A DNA stretch of 64,000 nt from Patescibacteria group bacterium UBA661. Its GTDB lineage: Bacteria; Patescibacteriota; Minisyncoccia; Phycocordibacterales; UBA918. Below are positions 8,544 to 17,292 of the stretch, one piece after another (within the stretch, counting starts at the first letter, position 1; each line of letters opens with the position of its first letter). Both the position numbers and the translations under genes were made by a program. The stretch lies in NCBI GenBank assembly GCA_002299465.1, contig DBNX01000018.1, positions 1 to 64,000 on the forward strand, read 5' to 3'. The notes below the pieces were generated by a model, which was not told the DNA's origin, made no database searches, and saw only the letters and a program-made list of their open reading frames with translations.

Positions 8544-9329
8544 ATGGATAAGGATTCAGACATTGAGAAAATTATTAAGGATATCTACCAGCTAGACCCA
8601 GAGCTACGGGAGCAGGATGAAGAGGTCCGGAAAATAGTGGCTACCTTGCTAGCCAGGCGACCGGAAGTGGTGATGACTGAGGAATTTTCTCAGCAATTAA
8701 GACAGCGTTTGTTAGTTAAGGCCAGAACTAGTTTTGTAAAAAAGAGCGACCGTCCGTTTCAGTTTTACCTAGGACGTCGGTTTGTTTATTTAACACCAGT
8801 GGTAGCGGTGGCAGTCTTGGTTATTATGCTAATACCAAATCAAACCGCTGAGACTCCATTCCCAATCACGCCAGAAAGTAGCCTAGAAACCACCAGAGAA
8901 GCCGTGGATGCTACTGCCTCCCGTCTCGCGCCAGCGTCAGAAGATGCTACTACATTCAATGCCTTTTCTGTTCCAGCCGAACCAAGTGATAGTTTTGTTC
9001 TCGGTCGAGTTGATATTGATAGAGTGATAGCCGTGGAGTTTGTTAGCGTCTTAGAACCCAGTTATCTAGTTGTTCATGTCAAAAGACCAGACAGGGAAGT
9101 CGTTTTGGAAGCTGATGTTATCGGGATCAGTGATTTGTTGCTACCCACGCAGGTAGGATCAACGACAATCAGCCTCACCGACTCTCTTCAAAGCAACACT
9201 ACCTATGCCGTCACTTTATATCGAGATAACGGCGATGGCCTTTTTGATCTAGGAACAGATTTTATAACTCACAACGCTGACGCTAATTTGCCGAATCAGC
9301 AATTTTTCACCACCCCCAGTGGTTTGTAG
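8544..9329 (+). CDS. Membrane protein in anti-sigma position, DUF7282-like exterior domain
   Basis: The open frame extends upstream into the sigma gene, but ATG 8544, 10 nt after the sigma stop, is the likely start (261 residues). An acidic cytoplasmic N-terminus (about 1-75) is followed by one membrane helix at about 80-97 (YLTPVVAVAVLVIMLI). The exported domain (about 140-260) resembles DUF7282: VVHVKRPDREVVLEADVIG, then YAVTLYRDNGDGLFDLGTDF. I infer a sigma-regulator role from position and topology. No zinc-binding anti-sigma HxxxCxxC motif is visible, so an unrelated envelope role remains possible. Confidence 0.6.
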   Translation: MDKDSDIEKIIKDIYQLDPELREQDEEVRKIVATLLARRPEVVMTEEFSQQLRQRLLVKARTSFVKKSDRPFQFYLGRRFVYLTPVVAVAVLVIMLIPNQTAETPFPITPESSLETTREAVDATASRLAPASEDATTFNAFSVPAEPSDSFVLGRVDIDRVIAVEFVSVLEPSYLVVHVKRPDREVVLEADVIGISDLLLPTQVGSTTISLTDSLQSNTTYAVTLYRDNGDGLFDLGTDFITHNADANLPNQQFFTTPSGL

Positions 9330-9411
9330 ATATGCGGGCGAGCTTAGGAGGACAGAGGGATCGCGGCTTACCTCGCCCGCTTACGGCTGATAGGTAGGTG
9401 GTTTGTAATTG

Positions 9412-9420
9412 TGCTACAAT
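9412..9420 (+). promoter_or_regulatory. Extended -10 promoter of the hydrolase gene
   Basis: TGCTACAAT (9412-9420), with ATG at 9427 after a 6-nt gap. No clear -35 box is present. The same nine bases occur in both arms of the divergent promoter at 29823-29844. Confidence 0.5.
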
Positions 9421-9426
9421 GACAAA

Positions 9427-12216
9427 ATGAACACACGGCAGTGCGTGTCGGGTCTAATTTTGTTAGGAGCTATTTTTTCAGTTTATACCAAAACGACTTT
9501 TGTTAACGCCTCGACACCACCGTGCCGTAACATCATCACTCCAAGCAATCCCTTTGATCCCAGCTCACCTCTTACTACCGTAGCAATTATCAATTGTGAC
9601 AATCCTTTTGGGGCAGTCCTAGGTATTTCGCCATACAGACTAATTATTGAAGGCAGGGAAGTTGGTGATGGGGATGTTGTTTCGGTAAGTGGCGGTGTGG
9701 TTCGTTCAATTACTCATAGTGCTGATGTTACTGACAATACTCTAAGTGTAGTGAGTGCTCGTTTGTATCGGCACGTTGGCGATGATTATGTTTTTGTTAA
9801 CACCGAACCTTCTAAGCCAACCCAGCAAGATTATTTGAATGCACTTCCCGTATTTTTTACCACCACAGCCAGTCAATCATTGTACAGGGCTGTTGTGAAT
9901 GAGTGGTTTGGTGACGGTAATATGAATCAATACTTTTCTGACCCAGAAACTCATGATGAGACTCATGATCCTGAAACTGGAGAATTGGTACAAGCTAGAT
10001 TGTTTTCGTTTTTTGCTTTCGTAGAAAATGCCTACGAGCCAGTGTTGCCAGCAATTACTACCGGCACGTACACTATGGTTTTTCAAGAAGATGTCTTATG
10101 GAATACGCAAAGAAAAATAAATACATCTGATACAATGCTGGCGCGTCTAAAAAACTGGTTACTGCCCACCGCTCGCGCTTTTGATTTTCCTTCGACTATT
10201 TACACGGTTACTTTTTCCATTACCGAGGTAGCGCCTGGCGTTTCGAGCGTAATATTTTTTCCGGGGATTATGGGTTCGCATTTGTATGAAGTAAGTGCGG
10301 AGTGTAATTGGATAAGCAATACACCAACAGAGCGCCAGCGCTGGTTTAGTCGTTCGGATTGTTACCAGCGGCGACTGGTGACGAATGTTGCCGGTCAGAG
10401 TGTAAATAATATCTACACCAAACCCGGCCGAGAGGGGGTGGTCGAGCGAGTGCTGGGAATTGATTTGTACGGTTCGTTTCTTGACGAGATGGAAGGACTA
10501 GTGGAAACAGGCTTAATTGCTGATTTTGTACCTTTCCCTTACGATTGGCGATTAGAGCTTGATGATCTACTTAAGACTAGACTTGACGTTGATACAAACC
10601 AAGTCTGGTTTGATGCTGCAACACCACTGAGAGAGAGTCATTTGTATAAAACTGTAGAGAATATTTCCCAAACATCTTATTCAGGAAAAGTAACTTTGGT
10701 AGCCCACTCCAACGGCGGTCTACTGGTGAGGGCTTTTATGGCAACACTACAAGCTACGGATGAGCCACTAATTGAAAAGATAGATAACGTGGTGTTGATA
10801 GGTTCACCCCAAGCAGGAACACCTGATGCCGTAACGAGTATGTTGCACGGTTCGGCGATTGGATATGGAATTGTAGTTAATCAAGATACTGCTCGATGGT
10901 TACTCAACACTGCTCCATTTGGACACCATCTATTAACCAGTCCGCAATATTTTGCTAGGGAGGGAGCGGCGGTTAGTACTCCAGTTATTACTTTTGATGA
11001 GGGTGAAGTTACCACGCCGTGGCGGGAACAATTTGATCCAACCATTACTAGCTGGGCACAACTCGCATCGTTCCTCTCGCGTGACAGCGGACGAACAAAA
11101 CCGTCAGAAGCAGATTTAAAGACACCAGAAGTGGTTGATCCATTTTTATTACAGTACGCTAGTACTATCGCTGCTGTACAACAGACATGGCAGCCAACCG
11201 CGAATACCAAAGTGTATCAAATCGCTGGCACCGGCATTGAGACGGTGTCGGGTATTACCTACTTTACTGATTATGAATGTGTAAGATCTGGGTGGTTATG
11301 GTTTTTGTGTGGTGAGTATCGTCCCAAATTAGGCTATCGTATCAACCACACCTTTGCTGGCGATGAGACGGTGGTGGCACCGAGCGCATTGTTGTTGAGG
11401 GAGAGCGAGAATGTAGAGCGGTGGTGGGTGGATTTATTTAGATATGCCGATGATCATTATGTAGATATTGAGCACAAAAATATTATGGCACTGGAGGAAA
11501 CACAAAACTTTATCAGTAATATCATTTTGAATACCCCACACCCCGACTACGAGTATAAAAGTAATGAAGCCATAACCCCAAATATCGGTGATCGTTTGGA
11601 AATTCACCTCAATTCGCCACTCGATATGTTTATTCTCACCCCACAAGGTCAAGTTAGTAGTACTACTGTCGATATTCCCAACGCCACTTACCGCCGGTAT
11701 GGAAAAGTACAGTACATCTCTATTCCAAGTGGTACAACTGCCGCCAAGCTTATTCTCGAGGGATACGAAGCGGGGTCATTTACACTAAATGTGCAGAAGC
11801 GTACCAACGGCATGATTATTGAAGAGATAAATTACACAGCTGTACCCAACAGCACCAGCACCGTGGTCACTCTCGGGCTAGATAATATTCACTCCAGTAC
11901 AACGCTTGTGATTGATTATGATGGGGACGGCAAGAATGACGGTAGAGTAGAAGCTCGATCTACTGGTCCAGCCACTGTCTCGTTGCTAGAGGTGATTATT
12001 GAAGATCCTAAAGAAGTCGCACCAGCACCAAAAGAAGTCATACAACCCCGCACTAGACGCTCGACTAGTTCATTTATAAAACCAACAATCCCAATGCCAC
12101 TAGTGGCTGGTGTTGCTACTAGTGCGATAATGACGGAAGCGGAGTACTTGGCAGAATTAGCAAGGTTATTGCGAGAATTACAGCGATTATTAGAGTTGTA
12201 TAAAAAAGCATTATGA
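9427..12216 (+). CDS. Secreted LCAT/PGAP1-type alpha/beta-hydrolase
   Basis: The protein has 929 residues with a signal peptide (about 1-28). The hydrolase domain begins at about residue 270 with VIFFPGIMGSHLYE, typical of lecithin:cholesterol acyltransferase-like lipases. The nucleophile elbow VAHSNGG is near residue 425. Candidate acid and base residues are in GDETVV and the later DIEHKNIM. After about residue 700 the protein changes to beta-sandwich-like repeats, a charged linker and a C-terminal amphipathic helix (LARLLRELQRLLELYKKAL). Likely an exported or surface esterase or lipase; the substrate is unknown. Its stop overlaps the first of three tandem membrane-protein genes (ATGA), so they are probably co-expressed. 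Confidence 0.75.
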   Translation: MNTRQCVSGLILLGAIFSVYTKTTFVNASTPPCRNIITPSNPFDPSSPLTTVAIINCDNPFGAVLGISPYRLIIEGREVGDGDVVSVSGGVVRSITHSADVTDNTLSVVSARLYRHVGDDYVFVNTEPSKPTQQDYLNALPVFFTTTASQSLYRAVVNEWFGDGNMNQYFSDPETHDETHDPETGELVQARLFSFFAFVENAYEPVLPAITTGTYTMVFQEDVLWNTQRKINTSDTMLARLKNWLLPTARAFDFPSTIYTVTFSITEVAPGVSSVIFFPGIMGSHLYEVSAECNWISNTPTERQRWFSRSDCYQRRLVTNVAGQSVNNIYTKPGREGVVERVLGIDLYGSFLDEMEGLVETGLIADFVPFPYDWRLELDDLLKTRLDVDTNQVWFDAATPLRESHLYKTVENISQTSYSGKVTLVAHSNGGLLVRAFMATLQATDEPLIEKIDNVVLIGSPQAGTPDAVTSMLHGSAIGYGIVVNQDTARWLLNTAPFGHHLLTSPQYFAREGAAVSTPVITFDEGEVTTPWREQFDPTITSWAQLASFLSRDSGRTKPSEADLKTPEVVDPFLLQYASTIAAVQQTWQPTANTKVYQIAGTGIETVSGITYFTDYECVRSGWLWFLCGEYRPKLGYRINHTFAGDETVVAPSALLLRESENVERWWVDLFRYADDHYVDIEHKNIMALEETQNFISNIILNTPHPDYEYKSNEAITPNIGDRLEIHLNSPLDMFILTPQGQVSSTTVDIPNATYRRYGKVQYISIPSGTTAAKLILEGYEAGSFTLNVQKRTNGMIIEEINYTAVPNSTSTVVTLGLDNIHSSTTLVIDYDGDGKNDGRVEARSTGPATVSLLEVIIEDPKEVAPAPKEVIQPRTRRSTSSFIKPTIPMPLVAGVATSAIMTEAEYLAELARLLRELQRLLELYKKAL

Positions 12217-12617
12217 AAACCACTGGAATAACAATGATCGTTGTTTTGATTATATCTACAATCATTTTCTTCATTTCTCGGTATGCGGTGTATTTAAATC
12301 TTTGTATCCCAGAGGATTACTCTTGCCGTTTGCGTTTCGATACAATCGAAAACCTTTTTCTGTTTGGACCAATTCTGCTAGTTGTTTTGATTCCTATATT
12401 TCTTCTCCCCACCCACTACTTCACCGCCTTCTTCCAGTTTGCCCGGTTTGGTCTACCCCTCACCATCGCCGCACTTTTCTACATCAATCTCACCTACGAC
12501 AGCGGACTCTTTGGCTTTGGTGCTGGATTAGACCTGCTCCTAATTGGGTTGTGTTATTCACTTTTCATCCTCGGTTCACTCAGCGCTCTTGGCTGGGCGT
12601 GGTGGCGGGGCAGGTAA
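12213..12617 (+). CDS. Small integral membrane protein, paralogue 1 of 3
   Basis: This 134-residue protein has four hydrophobic segments (about 5-25, 47-67, 79-98 and 103-125). It ends in a GSLSALGWAWWRGR signature shared by all three tandem paralogues. ATG 12213 overlaps the hydrolase stop. Residues from about 62 onward are almost identical to paralogue 3, including at DNA level. No catalytic motif is seen and the function is unknown. The position suggests a membrane partner of the secreted hydrolase. Confidence 0.65.
   Translation: MKTTGITMIVVLIISTIIFFISRYAVYLNLCIPEDYSCRLRFDTIENLFLFGPILLVVLIPIFLLPTHYFTAFFQFARFGLPLTIAALFYINLTYDSGLFGFGAGLDLLLIGLCYSLFILGSLSALGWAWWRGR
12398..12608 (+). repeat. 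Near-identical 211-bp direct repeat, copy A
   Basis: It matches 13293-13503 at a constant offset of 895 bp with about 7 mismatches (roughly 97% identity). It covers the last two thirds of paralogue 1. Confidence 0.9.
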
Positions 12618-12669
12618 TGAATTTTTGTCTTGAGCTGATAAGATTATTAGAGCTGTCTAAAAAAGTGCT

Positions 12670-13062
12670 ATGAAAAATATTACTTTAGGGTTGGTTGTTG
12701 GTATGAGTATGGTGTGGGCGGTGATTTACTTTTCAAGAGATCTCCGAGATTTTTTACGCCCTTTGCTTGGGGGTGAAGGAATTAGTTTGTTGGTAGAAAT
12801 ATCGTTGTTGTTTGTGATTTTCTTGCCAATATTCATAGTAATCGTTTTTCTACCTTCGTATTACTTTAGATATTGGTTTCGATTTGCTCTCATTGGCTTA
12901 CCGCTCACGCTTGGCGCTATTATTTACCTTAATATCATACATACACCAGGACTTTTTGGTTGGAACTCCATTTTTTACCCACTATTTTATTTAATTTTTG
13001 TCTCTTTTTTCATCCTCGGTTCACTCAGCGCTCTGGGCTGGGCGTGGTGGCGGGGCAGGTAA
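12670..13062 (+). CDS. Small integral membrane protein, paralogue 2 of 3
   Basis: This 130-residue protein has the same four-helix plan and the same GSLSALGWAWWRGR end as its neighbours. Its middle has diverged (YYFRYWFRFALIGLPLTLGAIIYLN versus the equivalent segments of paralogues 1 and 3). The last roughly 55 bp are nearly identical to the end of paralogue 1. The spacer before it is a degenerate copy of the last bases of the hydrolase gene, a trace of how the array duplicated. Confidence 0.65.
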   Translation: MKNITLGLVVGMSMVWAVIYFSRDLRDFLRPLLGGEGISLLVEISLLFVIFLPIFIVIVFLPSYYFRYWFRFALIGLPLTLGAIIYLNIIHTPGLFGWNSIFYPLFYLIFVSFFILGSLSALGWAWWRGR

Positions 13063-13098
13063 TGGGGTTTTTAGGATCGGGGCGATTATTAGATTTGT

Positions 13099-13512
13099 AT
13101 GAAAATTATGTGGAATAAAAAGATAAATTTTATAGGTAGTTTGGCAATAACGTTTACATTGCTGGGTTATGGTATTTATTTGGATGTACTTGGTGGCTGT
13201 GAAAGACACATCGAGTGGTGTGTAGCGAGTTTAGATGTCACTCAGAGTATTTTTTATACAATTATTTTGTACACAATTTTTTCCTTCATCACATTTCTTC
13301 TCCCCACCCACTACTTCACCGCCTTCTTCCAGTTTGCCCGGTTTGGTCTACCCCTCACCATCGCCGCACTTTTCTACATCAATCTCACCTACGACAGCGG
13401 ACTCTTTGGCTTTGGTGCTGGATTAGACTTGCTCCTTATTGGGTTGTGTTACTCACTTTTCATCCTCGGTTCACTCCTTGCTCTGGGCTGGGCGTGGTGG
13501 CGGAATAGATAA
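13099..13512 (+). CDS. Small integral membrane protein, paralogue 3 of 3
   Basis: The protein has 137 residues. The N-terminal third is unique, with cysteines in GGCERHIEWCVAS that could form a disulfide outside the membrane. From about residue 65 on it is essentially the same protein as paralogue 1. The array ends here and no clear terminator follows. Confidence 0.65.
   Translation: MKIMWNKKINFIGSLAITFTLLGYGIYLDVLGGCERHIEWCVASLDVTQSIFYTIILYTIFSFITFLLPTHYFTAFFQFARFGLPLTIAALFYINLTYDSGLFGFGAGLDLLLIGLCYSLFILGSLLALGWAWWRNR
13293..13503 (+). repeat. Near-identical 211-bp direct repeat, copy B
   Basis: Partner of 12398-12608, covering the last two thirds of paralogue 3. Paralogue 2 lies between the copies and matches only at its final 55 bp, which suggests recent gene conversion between 1 and 3. 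Confidence 0.9.
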
Positions 13513-13662
13513 CACTGGGTTGTTTTGTACAGAATGTTTGTCTCACTCACTTCTAATACTTCCTAAGACGAACCACTGACATCACACCCCGGCATCTTTT
13601 CTACAGCCGTCATAAAGCATAAAATAGTGACTCTGTAAGAGAACAGAGTTCGCTACGTCAGT

Positions 13663-13911
13663 ATGTTTGTTATTACGGCTATGTTCGAAAAAGTTAAACA
13701 ATTTATCAGCCTGCGCCCGCGCTTTAAGAAGACGGTGGGTTGGGTGTTGGTTGTTGTTGGGGGAATTGCTTTTGTTGTGCCGCTGGTGCCGGGCTTTCCG
13801 CTACTAATCATTGGTGCGCAGTTGGTGGGCCTGCAATTATTGTCAGAACGTTTAAACAAGACCCAGCCCGCTACTGTCACCGTGCCGGTTTTGGCAGAAA
13901 AAAGTGAGTAG
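13663..13911 (+). CDS. Small membrane protein of PGPGW type
   Basis: This 82-residue protein (or 76 from ATG 13681) has two hydrophobic segments around a VPLVPGFPLLIIGAQLVGL turn. The pattern is like the PGPGW family of putative transmembrane proteins. A TAAAAT box lies near 13620. A 7-bp hairpin (ACTCTGT/ACAGAGT, 13630-13649) sits in the leader. Function unknown. Confidence 0.55.
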   Translation: MFVITAMFEKVKQFISLRPRFKKTVGWVLVVVGGIAFVVPLVPGFPLLIIGAQLVGLQLLSERLNKTQPATVTVPVLAEKSE

Positions 13912-14022
13912 AAATTAGGTGTGGCTGTTCCTGGTCAGTCCTAAAAGTCAGTCACTGAGTCAGTTTAACTTGGTTTGAATGGCAAAACGCCGTCATCCAA
14001 AATAGGGAGCACGCCATTTTTG

Positions 14023-14051
14023 TTGACTTTTTTCAGATTTTTCGGTATCGT
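14023..14051 (+). promoter_or_regulatory. Promoter of the rpsS-rplE ribosomal unit
   Basis: TTGACT (14023-14028), a 17-nt spacer and TATCGT (14046-14051). It fills the 310-nt gap between 13911 and rpsS, giving a leader of about 160 nt. The second ribosomal block therefore appears to have its own promoter after being separated from rplB. Confidence 0.6.
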
Positions 14052-14130
14052 AGCCCCTGTTCCACCTCAAGTGAGTAGTGTCACTCACAAAATTGAAAAG
14101 AAGCTGAGGAAAAGCATAAAAATAAGCTGG

Positions 14131-14175
14131 GAACCTCTGTTAAGGACGGCCGTTACCTTTCTTTGCAAGAGGTTC
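14131..14175 (+). promoter_or_regulatory. Hairpin in the rpsS leader
   Basis: GAACCTCT (14131-14138) pairs with AGAGGTTC (14168-14175) around an inner AAGG/CCTT stem. A GCGC/GCGC mini-hairpin follows before the ATG. It may be an r-protein binding leader; this is inference. Confidence 0.4.
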
Positions 14176-14221
14176 TCACTACGGGCGCGTAAGCGCTCGA
14201 TTATACGTAGTTAAATAAAAT

Positions 14222-14563
14222 ATGTCACGATCACTCTATAAAGGACCATACGTAGACGAACGTCTACTCAAGAAGATCGCCGGAAAAAAACCCGGAGAGG
14301 GTGGTGCCATCAAAACCTGGGCACGCGCTAGTGTTATCTCACCGGAAATGGTTGGTTTCACTTTTGGTGTACACAATGGCAAAGAACACGTCTCGGTATT
14401 AGTGGCGGAAGAAATGGTTGGACATCGTTTGGGAGAGTTTTCACCCACGAAGAAATTCCATCGTCACGGCGGTAAAATGCAGAAAGAACTCGAACAGAAG
14501 AAAAAAGATGCTGAAGTAGCGGCCGCTAAAGCAGCCAAGACGGCAGCGACTAATAAGAAATAG
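14222..14563 (+). CDS. rpsS: 30S ribosomal protein S19
   Basis: uS19 has 113 residues: [18 protein letters not shown] at the start, the central [23 protein letters not shown], and [14 protein letters not shown] before a Lys/Ala-rich C-terminal extension of about 25 residues. It binds 16S rRNA in the head with S13. It opens the second ribosomal cluster. Confidence 0.96.
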   Translation: MSRSLYKGPYVDERLLKKIAGKKPGEGGAIKTWARASVISPEMVGFTFGVHNGKEHVSVLVAEEMVGHRLGEFSPTKKFHRHGGKMQKELEQKKKDAEVAAAKAAKTAATNKK

Positions 14564-14581
14564 TCAATCACTGAAATCATT

Positions 14582-14905
14582 ATGAAAGCACTACTAAAAA
14601 ATTATCGTCAATCACCGCGTAAAGTCCGGTTGGTGGCAGATGTGATTAGAGGTAAAAAAGTGATTGATGCCCTCAATCTTCTTAAGTTTGTTGATAAGCG
14701 AGCCGCGGGACCATTTGCCAAAGTGGTAGCTTCGGCCTTAGCCAACGCCGTACAGGCCGGTAAAGACCAAAGTCGACTCTTTGTGAAAAAGGTTGCGGTT
14801 GACAAGGGAACCATATTGAAACGTTCGATGCCTCGAGCCCGTGGTTCGGCCTCACGAATTAACAAGCGAAATAGCCACATCTCGGTTGAGCTTGGCGAAA
14901 AATAA
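14582..14905 (+). CDS. rplV: 50S ribosomal protein L22
   Basis: uL22 has 107 residues: NYRQSPRKVRLVADVIRGKKV, then the tunnel-lining beta-hairpin region ending in RSMPRARGSASRINKRNSHISVELGE. It lies between rpsS and rpsC in the canonical order. Confidence 0.96.
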   Translation: MKALLKNYRQSPRKVRLVADVIRGKKVIDALNLLKFVDKRAAGPFAKVVASALANAVQAGKDQSRLFVKKVAVDKGTILKRSMPRARGSASRINKRNSHISVELGEK

Positions 14906-14914
14906 TTATCACCT

Positions 14915-15655
14915 ATGACACACGTTGCACATCCATACGTACAGCGCCTAGGCGTAAATCGAGACTGGAAAAGTCGGTGGTTTACCACTGACCCGGTTAA
15001 GTTTCGCGAATACCTACGCACTGATGCTGCTATTCGCAAATTCCTTGGAGTTAAGCTAAAGGGCATGTCAATCGACTCGATTGAAATTGAACGTAGCCAA
15101 AAGGAGTTGCGTCTAATCATCAAGACGGCTCGACCAGGTTTGGTCATCGGTCGGAATGGTGAGGGCGCAGTAAAATTAAAAAAAGAAATTGATATGCTCC
15201 TGCGGACTTCCAAATTGTCCCAGAAGCCAGACGTTAAACTAGACATTGAGGAAGTACGCTCGCCAGAATCAAGCGCTCATATTATGGGTCAAATGATTGC
15301 TGAAGGACTTGAGAAACGCCTCACGTTTAGACGCGTGATGAAGCAAGCGATTGAAAAAATAATGGCTAACCGCGATGTGGAAGGAGTGCGTATTACGCTA
15401 TCCGGCAGACTAGGCGGAGCTGATATGGCGCGGCGGGAGGAGCTCAAAAAAGGTCGTATCCCACTACAGACATTGCGAGCAGACATTGATTTTGCTCGCG
15501 TCACAGCGCGCTTGCCTTATGGGGCTATCGGTATCAAGGTTTGGATTTACCGCGGACAAGTTTTTGCTGACCGCAAGAGTGGCCAAGCCGAAACCGCGCC
15601 ACGCACTACCACTCGCACTACTCGCACTACTCGCAATACTCGTACTAATGCCTAA
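14915..15655 (+). CDS. rpsC: 30S ribosomal protein S3
   Basis: uS3 has 246 residues. The KH domain has the GLVIGRNGEG loop at about residue 75, and the C-terminal domain has the GRLGGADMARREELKKGRIPLQTL motif. The last roughly 20 residues are a Thr/Arg repeat tail (TTRTTRTTRNTRTN) encoded by ACTCGCACT-like repeats. S3 lines the mRNA entry channel. Confidence 0.96.
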   Translation: MTHVAHPYVQRLGVNRDWKSRWFTTDPVKFREYLRTDAAIRKFLGVKLKGMSIDSIEIERSQKELRLIIKTARPGLVIGRNGEGAVKLKKEIDMLLRTSKLSQKPDVKLDIEEVRSPESSAHIMGQMIAEGLEKRLTFRRVMKQAIEKIMANRDVEGVRITLSGRLGGADMARREELKKGRIPLQTLRADIDFARVTARLPYGAIGIKVWIYRGQVFADRKSGQAETAPRTTTRTTRTTRNTRTNA

Positions 15656-15663
15656 TCATTCAT

Positions 15664-16098
15664 ATGTTATTTCCTAAGAAAGTTAAGCACCGCAAATGGC
15701 AAGTCGGTCGCAAGAGTGAAGCGAAACGAGCGTTACCAGAGACGCGAGGGATTACAGTGGCTTTTGGTTCCTACGGACTTAAAGCAACTTCACCGTCAAG
15801 AGTTAAGAGCAATCAGATTGAAGCCGCCCGCCGAGTTATCTCTCGTACTTTAGGCAAGACTGGAAAAATCTGGATTCGTATTTTCCCAGACAAACCAATT
15901 ACCAAAAAAGCAGCTGAATTGCCGATGGGTAAGGGTAAGGGAGACCCAGATCACTTCGTCTTTGAGGTAAAGCCGGGGCGAGTCATCTTTGAGATTGAAG
16001 GGGTGAGTGAGGATATTGCCCGCGAAGCATTTCGTAAGGCAACAGCCAAACTACCATTACAAGGTAAGCTCGTGCGTCGTGAAGACACACGTGCCTAA
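15664..16098 (+). CDS. rplP: 50S ribosomal protein L16
   Basis: uL16 has 144 residues: [16 protein letters not shown] at the start, then [27 protein letters not shown], and [33 protein letters not shown]. It contacts the A-site region and is needed late in 50S maturation. Confidence 0.96.
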   Translation: MLFPKKVKHRKWQVGRKSEAKRALPETRGITVAFGSYGLKATSPSRVKSNQIEAARRVISRTLGKTGKIWIRIFPDKPITKKAAELPMGKGKGDPDHFVFEVKPGRVIFEIEGVSEDIAREAFRKATAKLPLQGKLVRREDTRA

Positions 16099-16110
16099 GC
16101 AAATATCATT

Positions 16111-16311
16111 ATGATCAATATGTCAGACATTCGCAAGAAAACAGACACCGAGCTCGTAGAGTTTGCGCAAAAGGCACGCGAGACTCTCCGCGGGGAACGG
16201 TTTAAGGATAAATTTAGCCGTAAGGCAAATGTGATTACTACTGCAAAAAAGGAAATTGCTCGCACTCTCACGGAGCTTAATACCCGCTGTCGTAACGCAA
16301 AGACTAAATAA
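16111..16311 (+). CDS. rpmC: 50S ribosomal protein L29
   Basis: uL29 has 66 residues from ATG 16111, or 63 from ATG 16123 (MSDIRKKTDTEL), which matches the family start better. It is an all-helical coiled hairpin (LVEFAQKARETLRGERF ... ITTAKKEIARTLTELNTR). It sits in the usual place between rplP and rpsQ. Confidence 0.9.
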   Translation: MINMSDIRKKTDTELVEFAQKARETLRGERFKDKFSRKANVITTAKKEIARTLTELNTRCRNAKTK

Positions 16312-16316
16312 TTGGT

Positions 16317-16577
16317 ATGACAACAGAACAAACAATCGTCGCCAATCGACGCGTCCTCCGCGGTACAGTAGTATCAACGAAAATGAAGGATACTATCACG
16401 GTCGCTGTCGAACGCTACGTAAAGCACCCAAAGTACAAAAAGTATCTGAGACGAACAAAAAAATATCTGGTTCATGACGCTGGCAACACTGCCAAAGAAG
16501 GTCAACAGGTCGACATTAGAGAAACCCGCCCACTCTCAAAACGCAAACATTTTGAGCTCGTGGCTAACACCAAGTAA
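16317..16577 (+). CDS. rpsQ: 30S ribosomal protein S17
   Basis: uS17 has 86 residues with an OB fold: RVLRGTVVSTKMKDTITVAVERYVKHPKYKKYLRRTKKYLVHD and DIRETRPLSKRKHFELV. It starts 6 nt after rpmC and ends 3 nt before rplN. Confidence 0.95.
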   Translation: MTTEQTIVANRRVLRGTVVSTKMKDTITVAVERYVKHPKYKKYLRRTKKYLVHDAGNTAKEGQQVDIRETRPLSKRKHFELVANTK

Positions 16578-16579
16578 GT

Positions 16580-16951
16580 ATGATTCAACCACAGTCAATC
16601 GTAAAAATTACCGATAATTCAGGCGCTAAGATTGGGCGCGTCTTTAAAGTTCTTGGTGGTTCTAAAAAGCGTTATGCTGAGCTTGGTGAGATGGTGGTAC
16701 TTTCGGTACAAACTGCCGAACCAAGAAAAATGGTGAAGAAAAAAGATGTGGTGTACGGTGTGGTGGTGCGACAACGCAAACCTTTTCGCCGCCAGGATGG
16801 TTCGTACGTTAGTTTTGATGACAACGCAGTAGTGTTGATTGACAAAGCTAAGCGCGAGCCGCGAGCGAACCGTGTCTTTGGACCGATTCCACGGGAGATT
16901 GCTGAGTCTGGTTATCAGAAAATCGTATCACTAGCACCAGAGGTGGTGTAA
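16580..16951 (+). CDS. rplN: 50S ribosomal protein L14
   Basis: uL14 has 123 residues: MIQPQSIVKITDNSGAK, VVRQRKPFRRQDGSYVSFDDNAVVLID and RVFGPIPREIAESGYQKIVSLAPEVV. It forms part of an inter-subunit bridge. Confidence 0.97.
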   Translation: MIQPQSIVKITDNSGAKIGRVFKVLGGSKKRYAELGEMVVLSVQTAEPRKMVKKKDVVYGVVVRQRKPFRRQDGSYVSFDDNAVVLIDKAKREPRANRVFGPIPREIAESGYQKIVSLAPEVV

Positions 16952-16978
16952 GTATTTCGCTAAATTAAATTAGTTTGT

Positions 16979-17290
16979 ATGAAAATTAGAAAAGGTGATA
17001 CGGTCCAGGTAATGGCTGGCAAAGACAAGAAAAAAGTTGGCACAGTGTTAAGCACTATGCCGAAACTTGGTCTTGTGGTCGTGGCGGGTGTTAACGTGGT
17101 TAAGCGACACAAGAGGAGTCGTCGCACTCGTTCGCAAGGACAAATTATTGAAAAAAGTATGCCTATACAAGTATCAAATGTTTCGCTTAAGGAAGGAGAC
17201 AAACCGGTACGGGTCGGGTATATCTTTGAGGGTGAGGGAGAGAAGCGTAAAAAGGTACGCGTCGCTCGCCCGAGTGGTAAGAAAATCTAA
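16979..17290 (+). CDS. rplX: 50S ribosomal protein L24
   Basis: uL24 has 103 residues with the KOW motif at the N-terminus (IRKGDTVQVMAGKDKKKVGTVLS) and the NVVKRHKRSRRTRSQGQIIEKSMPI segment. It is an early assembly protein of the 50S subunit. Confidence 0.95.
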   Translation: MKIRKGDTVQVMAGKDKKKVGTVLSTMPKLGLVVVAGVNVVKRHKRSRRTRSQGQIIEKSMPIQVSNVSLKEGDKPVRVGYIFEGEGEKRKKVRVARPSGKKI

Positions 17291-17292
17291 AT

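Noticed and set aside
13975..14214. Plus-strand ORF between the PGPGW gene and rpsS
   Set aside because: It covers the rpsS promoter and leader hairpin, has no SD, and the peptide resembles no family.
14608..15246. Long minus-strand ORF opposite rplV-rpsC
   Set aside because: It is a shadow of the two ribosomal protein genes.
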